This document shows positions 52,358 to 61,137 of a DNA stretch of 64,000 bases, in pieces (position 1 is the stretch's first letter; each line of letters starts with the position of its first letter). The notes below the pieces were generated by a model. It was not told the DNA's origin. It worked only from the letters and a program-made list of their open reading frames with translations, and searched no databases. The DNA comes from VAXT01 sp035318925 (GTDB lineage Bacteria; Actinomycetota; Thermoleophilia; Gaiellales; Gaiellaceae). The translations under genes and the position numbers were made by a program. The DNA is taken from contig DATHDS010000023.1 of NCBI GenBank assembly GCA_035318925.1, positions 1 through 64,000 on the forward strand, written 5' to 3'.

Positions 52358-53133
52358 GTGACCTCTTAGTTGCGGAGGGTGTGGAGAAGCGGTTCGGCGG
52401 GCTCGTCGCCGTCAACAACGTCGACTTCACGATCCCGGAGCAGTCGATCGTCAGCCTGATCGGCCCCAATGGGGCAGGGAAGACGACCTTCTTCAACATG
52501 CTGACCGGGGTCTACAAGCCGACGGCCGGGCGGATCGTCTTCGACGGCCACGACGTCACTGCGAAGCCGCCGCACGTGATCACGCGGCGCGGCATCGGCC
52601 GAACGTTCCAGAACATCCGGCTCTTCCAGAACATGACGGCGCTCGAGAACACGCTCGTCGGCATGCATTGCCGGCTATCGGGAGGAATCGTGCGCAGCGT
52701 CCTGCGAACCCCCGGGCTGAAGCGCGAGGAGCGTGACGCACACAAGCGAGCGCTGGAGCTGCTCGAGTTCTCAGGTCTCCGCGGTCACGATGACGAGTTC
52801 GCCCGCAACCTCTCGTATGGAGACCAGCGGCGGCTCGAGGTTGCGCGTGCCCTCGCCACGGAGCCGAAGCTCGTCCTCCTGGACGAGCCGACCGCGGGCA
52901 TGAACCCGCAGGAGACGGCGGACTTCACGAGCTTCGTGTCTAAGCTGCGGGACGAGGAGAAGCTGACGATCCTGTTGATCGAACACGACATGCGCGTAGT
53001 GATGGGAATCTCGGACCGCGTGACGGTGCTGGACTACGGCGAGAAGATCGCCCAGGGCACGCCGCAGGAAGTGCAGAAGGACGAGCGCGTGATCGAGGCG
53101 TATCTCGGCTCGGGAGCGGTGGCGGCCGAATGA
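52354..53133 (+). CDS. livG: Branched-chain amino-acid ABC transporter ATPase LivG
   Basis: 259 residues. Walker A is GPNGAGKTTFFN, the LivG-specific RRGIGRTFQNIRLFQNMTALEN follows, LSYGDQRRLEVARAL is the ABC signature region and LVLLDEPTAGMN the Walker B motif. The C-terminal extension is that of the LivG branch. It forms a heterodimer with LivF. Confidence 0.95.
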   Translation: MSDLLVAEGVEKRFGGLVAVNNVDFTIPEQSIVSLIGPNGAGKTTFFNMLTGVYKPTAGRIVFDGHDVTAKPPHVITRRGIGRTFQNIRLFQNMTALENTLVGMHCRLSGGIVRSVLRTPGLKREERDAHKRALELLEFSGLRGHDDEFARNLSYGDQRRLEVARALATEPKLVLLDEPTAGMNPQETADFTSFVSKLRDEEKLTILLIEHDMRVVMGISDRVTVLDYGEKIAQGTPQEVQKDERVIEAYLGSGAVAAE

Positions 53134-53858
53134 GCACTCCTGGCAAGCTGATCCTTGAGCTCAAGGACGTGCACACGTTCTACGGCTCGATCGAGGCGCT
53201 GAAGGGAATCTCGATCGAAGTCCACGAGGGCGAGATCGTGACCCTGATCGGGGCGAACGGCGCGGGGAAGTCGACGACGCTGCGCTCGATCAACGGCCTC
53301 AACCATCCGCGCCAGGGCACGATCCACTTCGAGGGCAAGGACATCACCGACGAGGCTCCGCACAGCGTCGTCAAGATGGGCATCAGCCAGTCGCCCGAGG
53401 GCCGCCGGCTGTTCCCGCGGATGAGCGTGATCGAGAACCTCCAGATGGGCGCGTTCCAGCGGGCCGATCGCTCCGGCGTCAAGGAGGGGATGGACCGCGT
53501 GTTCTCGCTCTTCCCACGGCTCGCCGAGCGCAAGAACCAGAAGGCAGGCACCCTCTCGGGCGGGGAGCAGCAGATGTGCGCAATCGGGCGGGCCCTGATG
53601 GCCGAGCCGAAGCTGCTCATGCTCGACGAGCCGTCGATGGGGCTGGCGCCGATCTTCGTCGAGAAGATCTTCGAGATCGTCCGCGAGATCAACGCTCAAG
53701 GGACGCCGATCCTGCTCGTCGAGCAGAACGCGCTGATGGCGCTCCACACGGCGAATCGCGGCTACGTGATGGAAACCGGGAACATCGTCCTGGCCGACGA
53801 TGCGAAGGCCCTGAGCGAGAACGAGCAGGTCAAGAAGACGTACCTGGGCGTCGACTAG
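53130..53858 (+). CDS. livF: Branched-chain amino-acid ABC transporter ATPase LivF
   Basis: 242 residues. Walker A is GANGAGKSTTLRSI, MGISQSPEGRRLFPRMSVIENLQMGA is the LivF-specific stretch, TLSGGEQQMCAIGRAL the ABC signature and LLMLDEPSMGLAP the Walker B motif. It overlaps livG by 4 nt and ends the operon. Confidence 0.95.
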   Translation: MSTPGKLILELKDVHTFYGSIEALKGISIEVHEGEIVTLIGANGAGKSTTLRSINGLNHPRQGTIHFEGKDITDEAPHSVVKMGISQSPEGRRLFPRMSVIENLQMGAFQRADRSGVKEGMDRVFSLFPRLAERKNQKAGTLSGGEQQMCAIGRALMAEPKLLMLDEPSMGLAPIFVEKIFEIVREINAQGTPILLVEQNALMALHTANRGYVMETGNIVLADDAKALSENEQVKKTYLGVD

Positions 53859-53862
53859 CCTC

Positions 53863-55362
53863 CTAGCCTGGTCCGACCCGGAGCGGGAAGTACGGAGGAG
53901 AGAGCAGGTAGCCGATCCGTGGGGGTCGGTCGGCGCGGCCGTGCGCCATCGCGAGCGCGGCCCCGATCCCGTGCGTCGGGATGAAGCCGAGTTGCCGCGC
54001 CGCTGCGGAGTCCCGGCAGCCGGCGACGAGCACGGCGCCCAGGCGCTCGACGGCGGGCTGACACGCCGACCACTCCAGGAACGGTAGGAGCGGATGGCAC
54101 GCGCGGCCCGCGCGATAGGCGTCCAGCGCCCGGGAGTCGGTGGCGGCCTCCCGCTCGGCCTGCGCAAGCTCGTCGGGCTCCCGGGCGGCCCTCGACCGGA
54201 CCGCCTGGAAGAGGGCTCGATAGGGCTGCTGGGTCGGGTGCGGAAAGCGGCGCCGGAAGCGGCTGAGGAGAATCGCCGTCCCGCCTTCGACGAGCGGGAA
54301 GGCGTCACGCCAGAGCCGAAGCGCGAGCCCCAGGCCCAGATACGCGACGAGGGCCGGGTTCGGCGCCTCTCTCGGGAGGTGCGGAGTCACGTGCGGGATC
54401 CCGATGCAGATCGCGTCGAGGGGCTCGTCGAGGACCGTGGACTTCGAGTCGACACCTCGCAGCAGAGCTTCCGCGTGGGCGACCGACGGCGGTCCGGCGA
54501 AGACCGCGAGCGCCGAGAGCTCGCTCGGCAGGCGCCTGAAGACGCCTCGCCGGACTGCGCCCGGGAGCACGCCGAACAGGCCGCGCAGTGGGAAGTTCGC
54601 GATCCGGTCGACCGCCTCTCGGTCGTGGGGATAGCCGTGCAGGACGCCGCCAAACGTGGGCGTGTTCAGAGTCAGGGAGACGCCGACCAGCGGCACCCGT
54701 CTCGCCAGGGTGCGCTCGAGCTCGACCGCGAGCTTCCAGCCCTCGGACGACGACGTTTCGAGCAGGGAGGACGCGCCGGCCGCGCGCATGGCCTCCGGGC
54801 TGCTCGCGGCGAGGAGCGTCGCCGGCCCGCCGTTCAGGACGGTCTCCGCGGCGCTGACGGCGACGACGATGTCGGCCTCGGCGAGTGCTCTATGAATGCG
54901 AGGGCCGGCCTCGCCGACCTCCACGAGGTCCGGGCTCTCGGCGTCGTGCACCTCGACCCGGCCGTGGAAGCGTCGAGCGAAATCGGGGTGGACGAGGAGC
55001 TCCAGCTCGTGGTGGCCGGGTCGCCGGGCAAGCCCTGCGGCGACGAGCAGCGTCTGCTTGGCGAGCGGGGCACCGGCCCGGTCGAGCTCGAGCATCGTCG
55101 CGGCGATCGCGGTGCGGCGGGGGTCGTTGGGCGATCCCGGGATCGGAAGCGCCGGCGGCTCGACGACCACGGTCGCGCGGCCGCCGCGGGGCACGAGCGC
55201 CTCGAGCGGCTGCTCGGTGAGCGGGAAGCGCAGGGCGTCGCGAACGGCAGCCGCGACGTCGGCGATCGGCTCGACCGGCGGCGGCGGCGCGAGCACAACG
55301 GCGTCCTCGCCTGCCTCGACCACGGCCAGCCGCGACCCGTACGGCAGGGGCAGGCGGGTCAA
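53863..55362 (-). CDS. LarA-like (DUF2088) protein
   Basis: 499 residues. LPYGSRLAVV at the N-terminus, LEALVPRGGRATVVVEPPALPIPGS and an IHRALAEADIVVAVSAAETVLNGGPA stretch resemble the lactate racemase LarA fold (DUF2088). The His/Lys residues that bind the nickel pincer cofactor in LarA cannot be aligned with certainty, and GGPA replaces the GGAK-like loop. It may therefore act on another hydroxy acid or be non-catalytic. It is convergent with livF, 4 bp away. Confidence 0.72.
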   Translation of the reverse strand: MTRLPLPYGSRLAVVEAGEDAVVLAPPPPVEPIADVAAAVRDALRFPLTEQPLEALVPRGGRATVVVEPPALPIPGSPNDPRRTAIAATMLELDRAGAPLAKQTLLVAAGLARRPGHHELELLVHPDFARRFHGRVEVHDAESPDLVEVGEAGPRIHRALAEADIVVAVSAAETVLNGGPATLLAASSPEAMRAAGASSLLETSSSEGWKLAVELERTLARRVPLVGVSLTLNTPTFGGVLHGYPHDREAVDRIANFPLRGLFGVLPGAVRRGVFRRLPSELSALAVFAGPPSVAHAEALLRGVDSKSTVLDEPLDAICIGIPHVTPHLPREAPNPALVAYLGLGLALRLWRDAFPLVEGGTAILLSRFRRRFPHPTQQPYRALFQAVRSRAAREPDELAQAEREAATDSRALDAYRAGRACHPLLPFLEWSACQPAVERLGAVLVAGCRDSAAARQLGFIPTHGIGAALAMAHGRADRPPRIGYLLSPPYFPLRVGPG

Positions 55363-55790
55363 GTGAGCATGAGGCCATAGACGCGGCCGGTGTGTTTGAA
55401 CCCGTAGCTCTCATAGAGCTGATGCGCCTCGGCCCGTTGATGGCCCGACGCGAGGACGAGGCCGTGGCAGCCCCGCTCGCGTGCCGCCTGGACGCACGCG
55501 TCGAGCAGCTCTCGGGCCGCACCCCGCCTGCGGAAGGCCGGATCGACGTAGAGATCGGGCAACCACGCCTCGGGTGTCGTCCAGTTCAGGCGAGGGCGAA
55601 ACCAGAGGCTGACCGCGCCGGCGATCGTCCCGTCCAGTTCGGCGACGAAGACCTCGGCGTCGGGGCGCTCGAGGTGAGCGAGGAACACGTCGACCTGCTC
55701 GCGCGGGTCGCTTGCCACCGCCGGCCGACCGAGACCCGCCATCAACGCCAGGACCGCCTCCGCGTCGCTTGCCTGCGCCCGGCGGACCAT
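55359..55790 (-). CDS. GNAT acetyltransferase
   Basis: 143 residues from ATG 55790. MVRRAQASDAEAVLALMAGL opens the fold, LYVDPAFRRRGAARELLDACVQAARERG is motif A and AHQLYESYGFKHTGRVYGL the end. The substrate is unknown. It overlaps the LarA-like gene by 4 nt and the two-domain GNAT gene by 1 nt (TGATG), so the three genes form an operon. Confidence 0.85.
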   Translation of the reverse strand: MVRRAQASDAEAVLALMAGLGRPAVASDPREQVDVFLAHLERPDAEVFVAELDGTIAGAVSLWFRPRLNWTTPEAWLPDLYVDPAFRRRGAARELLDACVQAARERGCHGLVLASGHQRAEAHQLYESYGFKHTGRVYGLMLT

Positions 55791-56740
55791 CACGGGATCG
55801 AGCGGTAGAGCCGGAGGAAGGTGCGGCGGAAGCCACGCTTGGGCCAGAAGCGCGAGGCGAGCAGATTCGTCTCGCGCCAGTCCGTGACCATCGTCGGATA
55901 GTCGTTCTCGGCCGCCCACGCGAAGCAGGCGTCGGTGAGCGCAACGCCGATCCCCGACCCTCGTGCCTCGGGCAGCGTGGCGGCAAAGCCCAGGAAGGCG
56001 GCGCGGTCCGGCCGGGCCAGGCCCGTATGCGCCCCCGAGCGCTCGATCGACGTCACCGACCAGCAGGCGACCGGCTTAGCGCCGAGATAGCCGATCAGCA
56101 CTTCTTCCTCGTTGGTCGCAAAGGTGTCAAGCCACTCCTGCCGTTCCTCCTCGTCCGTCGGAACCGCTCGCTCGGAGAAGACCGGCGAGCGTTGCTGGTG
56201 CCTGGGTAGGGCCAGACCGACGTCGATGAGCTCATCGATTTCGCTCTCCTTGGGCCGGCGGATCTCGAATCCGTCTGGCACATCGACCTCCGTCTGGGCG
56301 GGCACTTCGCGAATGCCGTGCGCGTGCTGGCCGCCGAAGCCGACGCGGAACCACGCATCGACGAGCGTCTCGTCCGCCGGGACGAGGACGTAGTGCCGCG
56401 TCCGTCCCTGCTCGACCCAGTGCTCGGCTGCTGCTGCGTACAGGTCGCGCGCATGCTCGGTCTCCTCGACCGCATGCCCTGCGGCCTCGACCCAGATGTT
56501 CGCTCCCCAGGCCTCGTCGCGCGGCGCGCCCAGCAAGTACCCGACGACGCGGCCGTCCCGGAGCGCGACAGCTCCGGAGGCCTCATCGGGGGCCCAGAGC
56601 GTCTCGACCTCGCCGCGAAAGTCGGACTGTTCGCGCAGCAGCGGCTCCACCGCGCGGTGACGCCCGTGGCGCTCCTCGAGAAGCCTGGCGGCATCCTGTA
56701 GGTGGTCTTCGGAAAAGGGCTGAATTTCGACTCCGCGCAT
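55790..56740 (-). CDS. Two-domain GNAT acetyltransferase-like protein
   Basis: 316 residues from ATG 56740. The N-terminal half (VEIQPFSEDHLQDAARLLEERHG, then GRVVGYLLGAPRD) is a degenerate GNAT domain. The C-terminal half (EIRRPKESEIDELIDVGLALPRHQQ, then LGFAATLPEARGSGIGVALTDACFAWAAENDYPTMVTDWRETNLLASRFWPKRGF) keeps the acetyl-CoA loop. Such tandem GNATs occur in mycothiol synthase and aminoglycoside acetyltransferases; which reaction it does is unknown. It is divergent from polA with 26 bp between starts. Confidence 0.82.
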   Translation of the reverse strand: MRGVEIQPFSEDHLQDAARLLEERHGRHRAVEPLLREQSDFRGEVETLWAPDEASGAVALRDGRVVGYLLGAPRDEAWGANIWVEAAGHAVEETEHARDLYAAAAEHWVEQGRTRHYVLVPADETLVDAWFRVGFGGQHAHGIREVPAQTEVDVPDGFEIRRPKESEIDELIDVGLALPRHQQRSPVFSERAVPTDEEERQEWLDTFATNEEEVLIGYLGAKPVACWSVTSIERSGAHTGLARPDRAAFLGFAATLPEARGSGIGVALTDACFAWAAENDYPTMVTDWRETNLLASRFWPKRGFRRTFLRLYRSIP

Positions 56741-56766
56741 GGCGCTCGGACGATACCGTTGCCCCA

Positions 56767-59322
56767 ATGCCCAAGACTCTGACCGGCGACGAGCTCCAGG
56801 TCGACGACGCGCCCGCGCGCGACAGCGAGCTCTTCCTCGTCGACGGGAACAACCTCGCGTACCGCGCCTTCTTCGCACTGCCGGAGGAGCTCGCGACGAG
56901 CGAGGGCTTCTCGACGAACGCGCTCCTCGGCTTCACGAACATGCTCTTCAAGCTCCTCGCCGACTACAAGCCGAAGGGCGTCGCCGTCGCCTGGGACACC
57001 CGGCCCGTACACAGGGCTGCCGTTTCGGAGGACTACAAGTCCGAGCGGAGGCCGATGCCCGATCTCCTGCGCGAGCAGTTCCCGTACTTCCGGCCGATCG
57101 TCGAGGCGTTCGGCTATCGCAACCTCGAGTTCGAGGGCTGGGAGGCGGACGACGTCATCGCCACGCTCGCGACGCAGGCCGACGAGGCCGGGATCAAGAC
57201 GACCGTTGTCTCGACGGACCGCGACGCTTTTCAGCTCGTCTCGGACAACGTGACCTTGATGATGACTCCCCGCGGGGTCTCGGACGTGCACGTCTACACG
57301 CCGGAGCGGGTCGAGGCGCGCTACGGGATCGCGCCCGAGCAGGTGCCGGACTTCATCGGGCTCAAGGGCGACACCTCCGACAACATCCCGGGCGTTCCCG
57401 GCATCGGCGACAAGACCGCCGGGCAGCTGATCGGGCAGTACGGCTCGCTGGAGGACGTGATCGCCCATGTGGACGAGCTCTCGCCGGCGCGGCGCAAGAA
57501 CATCACCGAGCACGCCGACCAGGCGCGGCAGTCGAAGGACCTGGCGACGATGCGGCGCGACCTCGAGCTCGACTGCGACGTGACGCAGCTCGTGCTCGCC
57601 CCGCCCGACCGCTCGCAGCTGAAGGAGATGTTCAGGCGCTTCGAGTTCCGGAACCTGCTGGGCCGCGTCGACGAGCTCGACGTCGCCGTCCCCGCGGCGC
57701 CCACGGAGCTCGAGCAGACACTGGTTCCCTGGCGCGAGGAACTTAGCAACAGTCTGTTGCAAAGTTCTGGCTCGTTGGCCTATGCGAGCGACGGAGAGCG
57801 CGTGGCGGTGGCTAGCGAGGACCTCGTCGTCGTGTCCCCGCCTTTCGACCGGACTGACCGCGCCTTCGTCGTCCACGACGCGAAGGCGCAGCGGGTTGCG
57901 GCGGAGGAGGACACGCTGCTGCTCGCGTACCTGATCGAGCCGTCGCGCCCGGCGTACCCGGTCGACGAGCTGGCGGCCGAATACGGCCTCGAGCTCAGGC
58001 CGGAGCCGGCCGCCGAGGAGGAGACCGAGGCGCTCGTGCGCCGGGCCGCCGCCACCGCCCGGCTCGCCGGGCCGCTGCTCGCGCGCGTGCGGGAGCGCGG
58101 GATGGAGCCGCTCTACCGCGAGATCGAGCTTCCGCTCTCCCCGGTGCTCGCCGCGATGGAGCTGGCGGGAGTCAAGATCGACGAGTACCGGATGGGCGAG
58201 ATCACCGCGCGCCTGCGCGAGCGCGTCGAGGAGCTGGAGGCCCGGGCCTATGAGCTCGCAGGCGAGGAGTTCATGCTCGGCTCGACCCAGCAGGTCGGCC
58301 GGATCCTGTTCGAGAAGCTCGAGCTGACGCCCGGACGCAAGGGGAAGACCGGCTTCTCGACCGACACCCGCGTCCTGCGGTCGATCCGGGGCGAGCACGA
58401 GATCGTCGCCCTGATCGAGGAGTGGCGCGAGTACTCGAAGCTGCTTAACACGTATCTGGGGCCGCTGCCGAGCATGCTGGGCGAGGACGGCCGCCTGCAC
58501 ACGACGATCAACCAGGCGGTCGCCGCGACTGGCCGGCTTTCGACGTCGAACCCGAACCTGCAGGCGATCCCGATCCGCACCGAGCTCGGCCGCGAGATCC
58601 GCTCGGCCTTCGTCGCCGAGCCGGGGCACAAGCTGCTCTCGGCCGACTACTCGCAGATCGAGCTGCGGATCCTGGCGCACGTCTCCGGCGAGCCGAAGCT
58701 GCGCGAAGCCTTCGCCCGCGGCGAGGACATCCACACTGCGACCGCGGCCGAGGTGCTGGGCGTCGATCCGGCCGAGCTGACAACGGGCCAGCGCTCGATC
58801 GCGAAGATGATCAACTTCGGGATCGTCTACGGGATCTCGGCGTTCGGGCTCTCCGAGAACCTCGAGATCCCGCGCGAGGAGGCCCAGGCGTACATCGACG
58901 CCTATCTCGCGCGTTTCCCGCACGTCCAGGACTTCATCGCCCGGACGATCGAGGAGTCCGCGCGCGACGGTTACGCGACGAGCCTGCTCGGGCGGCGGCG
59001 CCCGGTGCCGGAGCTGAAGGCCTCGAACCGGCAGACCCGCTTGCTCGGCGAGCGCCTGGCCGTCAACTTCGTCATGCAGGGCTCGAACGCGGACATCATC
59101 AAGGTGGCGATGGTGCGGATCCACGACCGGCTGCGCGAGGAGGGGAGAGGCGCCCGCCTCGTCCTCCAGGTACACGACGAGCTGCTGCTGGAGGTGCCCG
59201 ACGCAGAGGTCTCGGCGATCAAGGACCTCGTGCGCGAGGAGATGGTCGGCGCGTTCGAGCTCGACCCGCCACTCGCGGTCGACGTCGGCACGGGCGACGA
59301 CTGGCACGAGGCGAAGAGTTGA
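56767..59322 (+). CDS. polA: DNA polymerase I
   Basis: 851 residues. The N-terminal 5'-nuclease domain has FLVDGNNLAYRAFFAL and VPDFIGLKGDTSDNIPGVPGIGDKTA. The middle 3'-5' exonuclease region (about 330-450) is degenerate and lacks the DEDD acidic residues, so proofreading is probably absent. Polymerase motifs are LLSADYSQIELRIL (A), RSIAKMINFGIVYGISAFG (B) and LVLQVHDELLLE (C). Pol I fills gaps and removes RNA primers. Stop overlaps the TTG start of the next gene. Confidence 0.96.
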   Translation: MPKTLTGDELQVDDAPARDSELFLVDGNNLAYRAFFALPEELATSEGFSTNALLGFTNMLFKLLADYKPKGVAVAWDTRPVHRAAVSEDYKSERRPMPDLLREQFPYFRPIVEAFGYRNLEFEGWEADDVIATLATQADEAGIKTTVVSTDRDAFQLVSDNVTLMMTPRGVSDVHVYTPERVEARYGIAPEQVPDFIGLKGDTSDNIPGVPGIGDKTAGQLIGQYGSLEDVIAHVDELSPARRKNITEHADQARQSKDLATMRRDLELDCDVTQLVLAPPDRSQLKEMFRRFEFRNLLGRVDELDVAVPAAPTELEQTLVPWREELSNSLLQSSGSLAYASDGERVAVASEDLVVVSPPFDRTDRAFVVHDAKAQRVAAEEDTLLLAYLIEPSRPAYPVDELAAEYGLELRPEPAAEEETEALVRRAAATARLAGPLLARVRERGMEPLYREIELPLSPVLAAMELAGVKIDEYRMGEITARLRERVEELEARAYELAGEEFMLGSTQQVGRILFEKLELTPGRKGKTGFSTDTRVLRSIRGEHEIVALIEEWREYSKLLNTYLGPLPSMLGEDGRLHTTINQAVAATGRLSTSNPNLQAIPIRTELGREIRSAFVAEPGHKLLSADYSQIELRILAHVSGEPKLREAFARGEDIHTATAAEVLGVDPAELTTGQRSIAKMINFGIVYGISAFGLSENLEIPREEAQAYIDAYLARFPHVQDFIARTIEESARDGYATSLLGRRRPVPELKASNRQTRLLGERLAVNFVMQGSNADIIKVAMVRIHDRLREEGRGARLVLQVHDELLLEVPDAEVSAIKDLVREEMVGAFELDPPLAVDVGTGDDWHEAKS

Positions 59323-60575
59323 GCGATGGGACCACCGTGTTTCCTCGCCCGCTCACGAGCCGGGAGCGTGAGACCCTCGACTTCCTGCTCTCGCGTGATT
59401 TTCCAGGTCGCCAGGCCTTGTGCGAGCAGGCCTCGATGGCAGTCGTCACGGGCGGGTGCACATGCGGATGCCCGACGATCGACCTTGCAGTTGACGACCC
59501 CACTGAAGCCCCGCGGGCGGAGGTTCGGGACCGCCAGCCCGTTCACGCGAGCACGCGTGTGCGGGAGAGCTTCGAGAATGCCTTCGAACTCTTGCTTTTC
59601 GTCGATGACGGGCTTCTCTCAATGCTGGAAGTTACGTACTACGACACGGTTCCGAGCGAGTTTCCATCGGTCGACCTGTTCGAGCCACCTCAGCCCGCCG
59701 AACTGGATGCTCCTGGCTTCGAGATGAACGAGCTCACGGTTCCTCTTGCAGATCGCGTGGGGCTGCACGTGGTCGAACTGGGCCCGAGCCTGCGCGCACC
59801 ACACGGTCTCCCCCTGATCGTGCTGCACGGGGGGCCGGGCCTCGATCACTCGATGTTCAGGCCGTACCTCGATCCGCTAGCCGATGAGTTTCGCTTGCTC
59901 TATGTCGACGAGCGGGGGCAGGGCCGGAGCGAGCGGGTCGATCCGGCCACGCTCTCGCTGGACGTCTTCGCCCGTGACGTCGATCTCCTCGCCGAGGCGC
60001 TCGAGCTCGAGCGGTTCGCCCTGCTCGGCCACTCCTTCGGGGCGATCATCGCGACGAAGCATGCAATCGAGCTCGGCACAGCCGCTGCCTACGTCATCTC
60101 GGGTGGGGCTGACTCCAGCGACGCCATGATGGCCGACCTCGAGGCATCCTTCGCGGAGATGGGCGATGCCGCTGGGCCGATTGCAGAGTCCTGGGAGCAG
60201 GAGAAGAGCGTCGAGACCGACGACGAGCTGCGTGAGCTCCTTCGCGTTCAGCTGCCGTTCCACTTCGCCGGCGAGCCGCCGCCCGGCTACGGCGACGACA
60301 CCGTCTTCTCGGCAGAGGTGCTTCGTCATTTCGCGAAGGTCGGCTACGGCGACTTCGACTACACGTCGGATCTCGGCCGCGTGTCGGCGCCCACGCTCGT
60401 CATCGTCGGCGAGCACGATCGGACAGCGACGCCGCGGGCCGCGCGCGTCCTGCACGAAGGCATTGCGGGCAGCGAGCTCGAGATCGTGCCGAGCGTAGGG
60501 CACATGAGCTTCGTCGAGTCGCCGGAGATCTATCTCGGAGCGGTTCGGACGTTCCTGCGCGAGGCGGTCGCGTGA
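59319..60575 (+). CDS. Fusion of a small Cys-rich domain with an S33-type alpha/beta hydrolase
   Basis: 418 residues. The first ~120 residues (RERETLDFLLSRDFPGR, then GGCTCGCPTIDLAVD and LLLFVDDGLLSMLEVTYYDT) are a domain I have seen only as a separate small protein. The rest is a hydrolase: IVLHGGPGLDHSMF, VDERGQGRS, GHSFGAI as nucleophile elbow and EHDRTATP for the acid. An internal ATG at 59724 lies exactly at the domain border. It starts with TTG overlapping polA (TTGA). The N-terminal part looks less GC-rich than the flanks. Confidence 0.8.
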   Translation: MSDGTTVFPRPLTSRERETLDFLLSRDFPGRQALCEQASMAVVTGGCTCGCPTIDLAVDDPTEAPRAEVRDRQPVHASTRVRESFENAFELLLFVDDGLLSMLEVTYYDTVPSEFPSVDLFEPPQPAELDAPGFEMNELTVPLADRVGLHVVELGPSLRAPHGLPLIVLHGGPGLDHSMFRPYLDPLADEFRLLYVDERGQGRSERVDPATLSLDVFARDVDLLAEALELERFALLGHSFGAIIATKHAIELGTAAAYVISGGADSSDAMMADLEASFAEMGDAAGPIAESWEQEKSVETDDELRELLRVQLPFHFAGEPPPGYGDDTVFSAEVLRHFAKVGYGDFDYTSDLGRVSAPTLVIVGEHDRTATPRAARVLHEGIAGSELEIVPSVGHMSFVESPEIYLGAVRTFLREAVA

Positions 60576-61078
60576 TCTGGCGTCTGAGGCTGTTCCTCGA
60601 GAAGCTCCGCTCGAGCCAGAGGCTCGGCCGCAAGCGTGTCCTCGCTGCCGTGGCCGTGGTTGCCGCGCTCGTCGCTGCCGGAGCCGTCTTCGCGGTCGTG
60701 CACGGCGGGGGCAGGAAGGCGGCTACGACGACGGCCCAGACCCCGGCGCTGAACACGAACCTCTTCTACCTCCAGGCGCTCGCGTCCAGGACTCGGGTCC
60801 AGAGGTGCGGGATGTACATCCACTTCGCGTGGAAGCCGAACTACCACGCCGTTCAGTACATCGGCGCGCCAGCATTGATCCTGGTCTCCGGGACTGGAAT
60901 CGCGGGGACGTACAAGAAGACGTTCAAGGCCTCCGGCATGAGCCTCGACGTGGGGCCGGTGAAGCTCGGCGGCGGCTACAAGGTCTGGTCCGCGAAGGTG
61001 CTCTCGCTGGACGGCGATCCACCGGGAAACGACACGACGGTCTCGGCCGCTCCACCGACGACCACCAAGTGCCCCTGA
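60572..61078 (+). CDS. Small membrane-anchored protein, unknown function
   Basis: 168 residues. A short basic N-terminus is followed by one TM helix (VLAAVAVVAALVAAGAVFAVV), a Thr-rich linker (AATTTAQTPAL) and a secreted region with CGMYIHFAWKPNYHAVQY and PALILVSGTGIAGTYKKTF. No family is recognised. It overlaps the hydrolase gene by 4 nt and lies 59 bp before rpsA. Confidence 0.7.
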   Translation: MIWRLRLFLEKLRSSQRLGRKRVLAAVAVVAALVAAGAVFAVVHGGGRKAATTTAQTPALNTNLFYLQALASRTRVQRCGMYIHFAWKPNYHAVQYIGAPALILVSGTGIAGTYKKTFKASGMSLDVGPVKLGGGYKVWSAKVLSLDGDPPGNDTTVSAAPPTTTKCP

Positions 61079-61113
61079 CAGCGGTTTTTCGCCCCGAAAG
61101 CTAGTCTGCGAGC

Positions 61114-61130
61114 CGCGGATATACTCCGCG
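61114..61130 (+). promoter_or_regulatory. rpsA promoter with a palindrome over the -10 box
   Basis: TATACT (61120-61125) is a -10 box 12 bases before the rpsA ATG. CGCGGA (61114-61119) and TCCGCG (61125-61130) form a perfect 6-5-6 palindrome centred on it, so a protein bound there would block RNA polymerase. Confidence 0.6.
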
Positions 61131-61137
61131 CGCCTAT

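Noticed and set aside
56095..59307. A 1070-residue open frame antisense to polA
   Set aside because: It mirrors the codon pattern of polA, has no domain or start signal, and is the usual shadow in GC-rich DNA. The same holds for long antisense frames at 3191-4729, 7478-8938, 10159-12021, 16314-18551 and 39505-41973.
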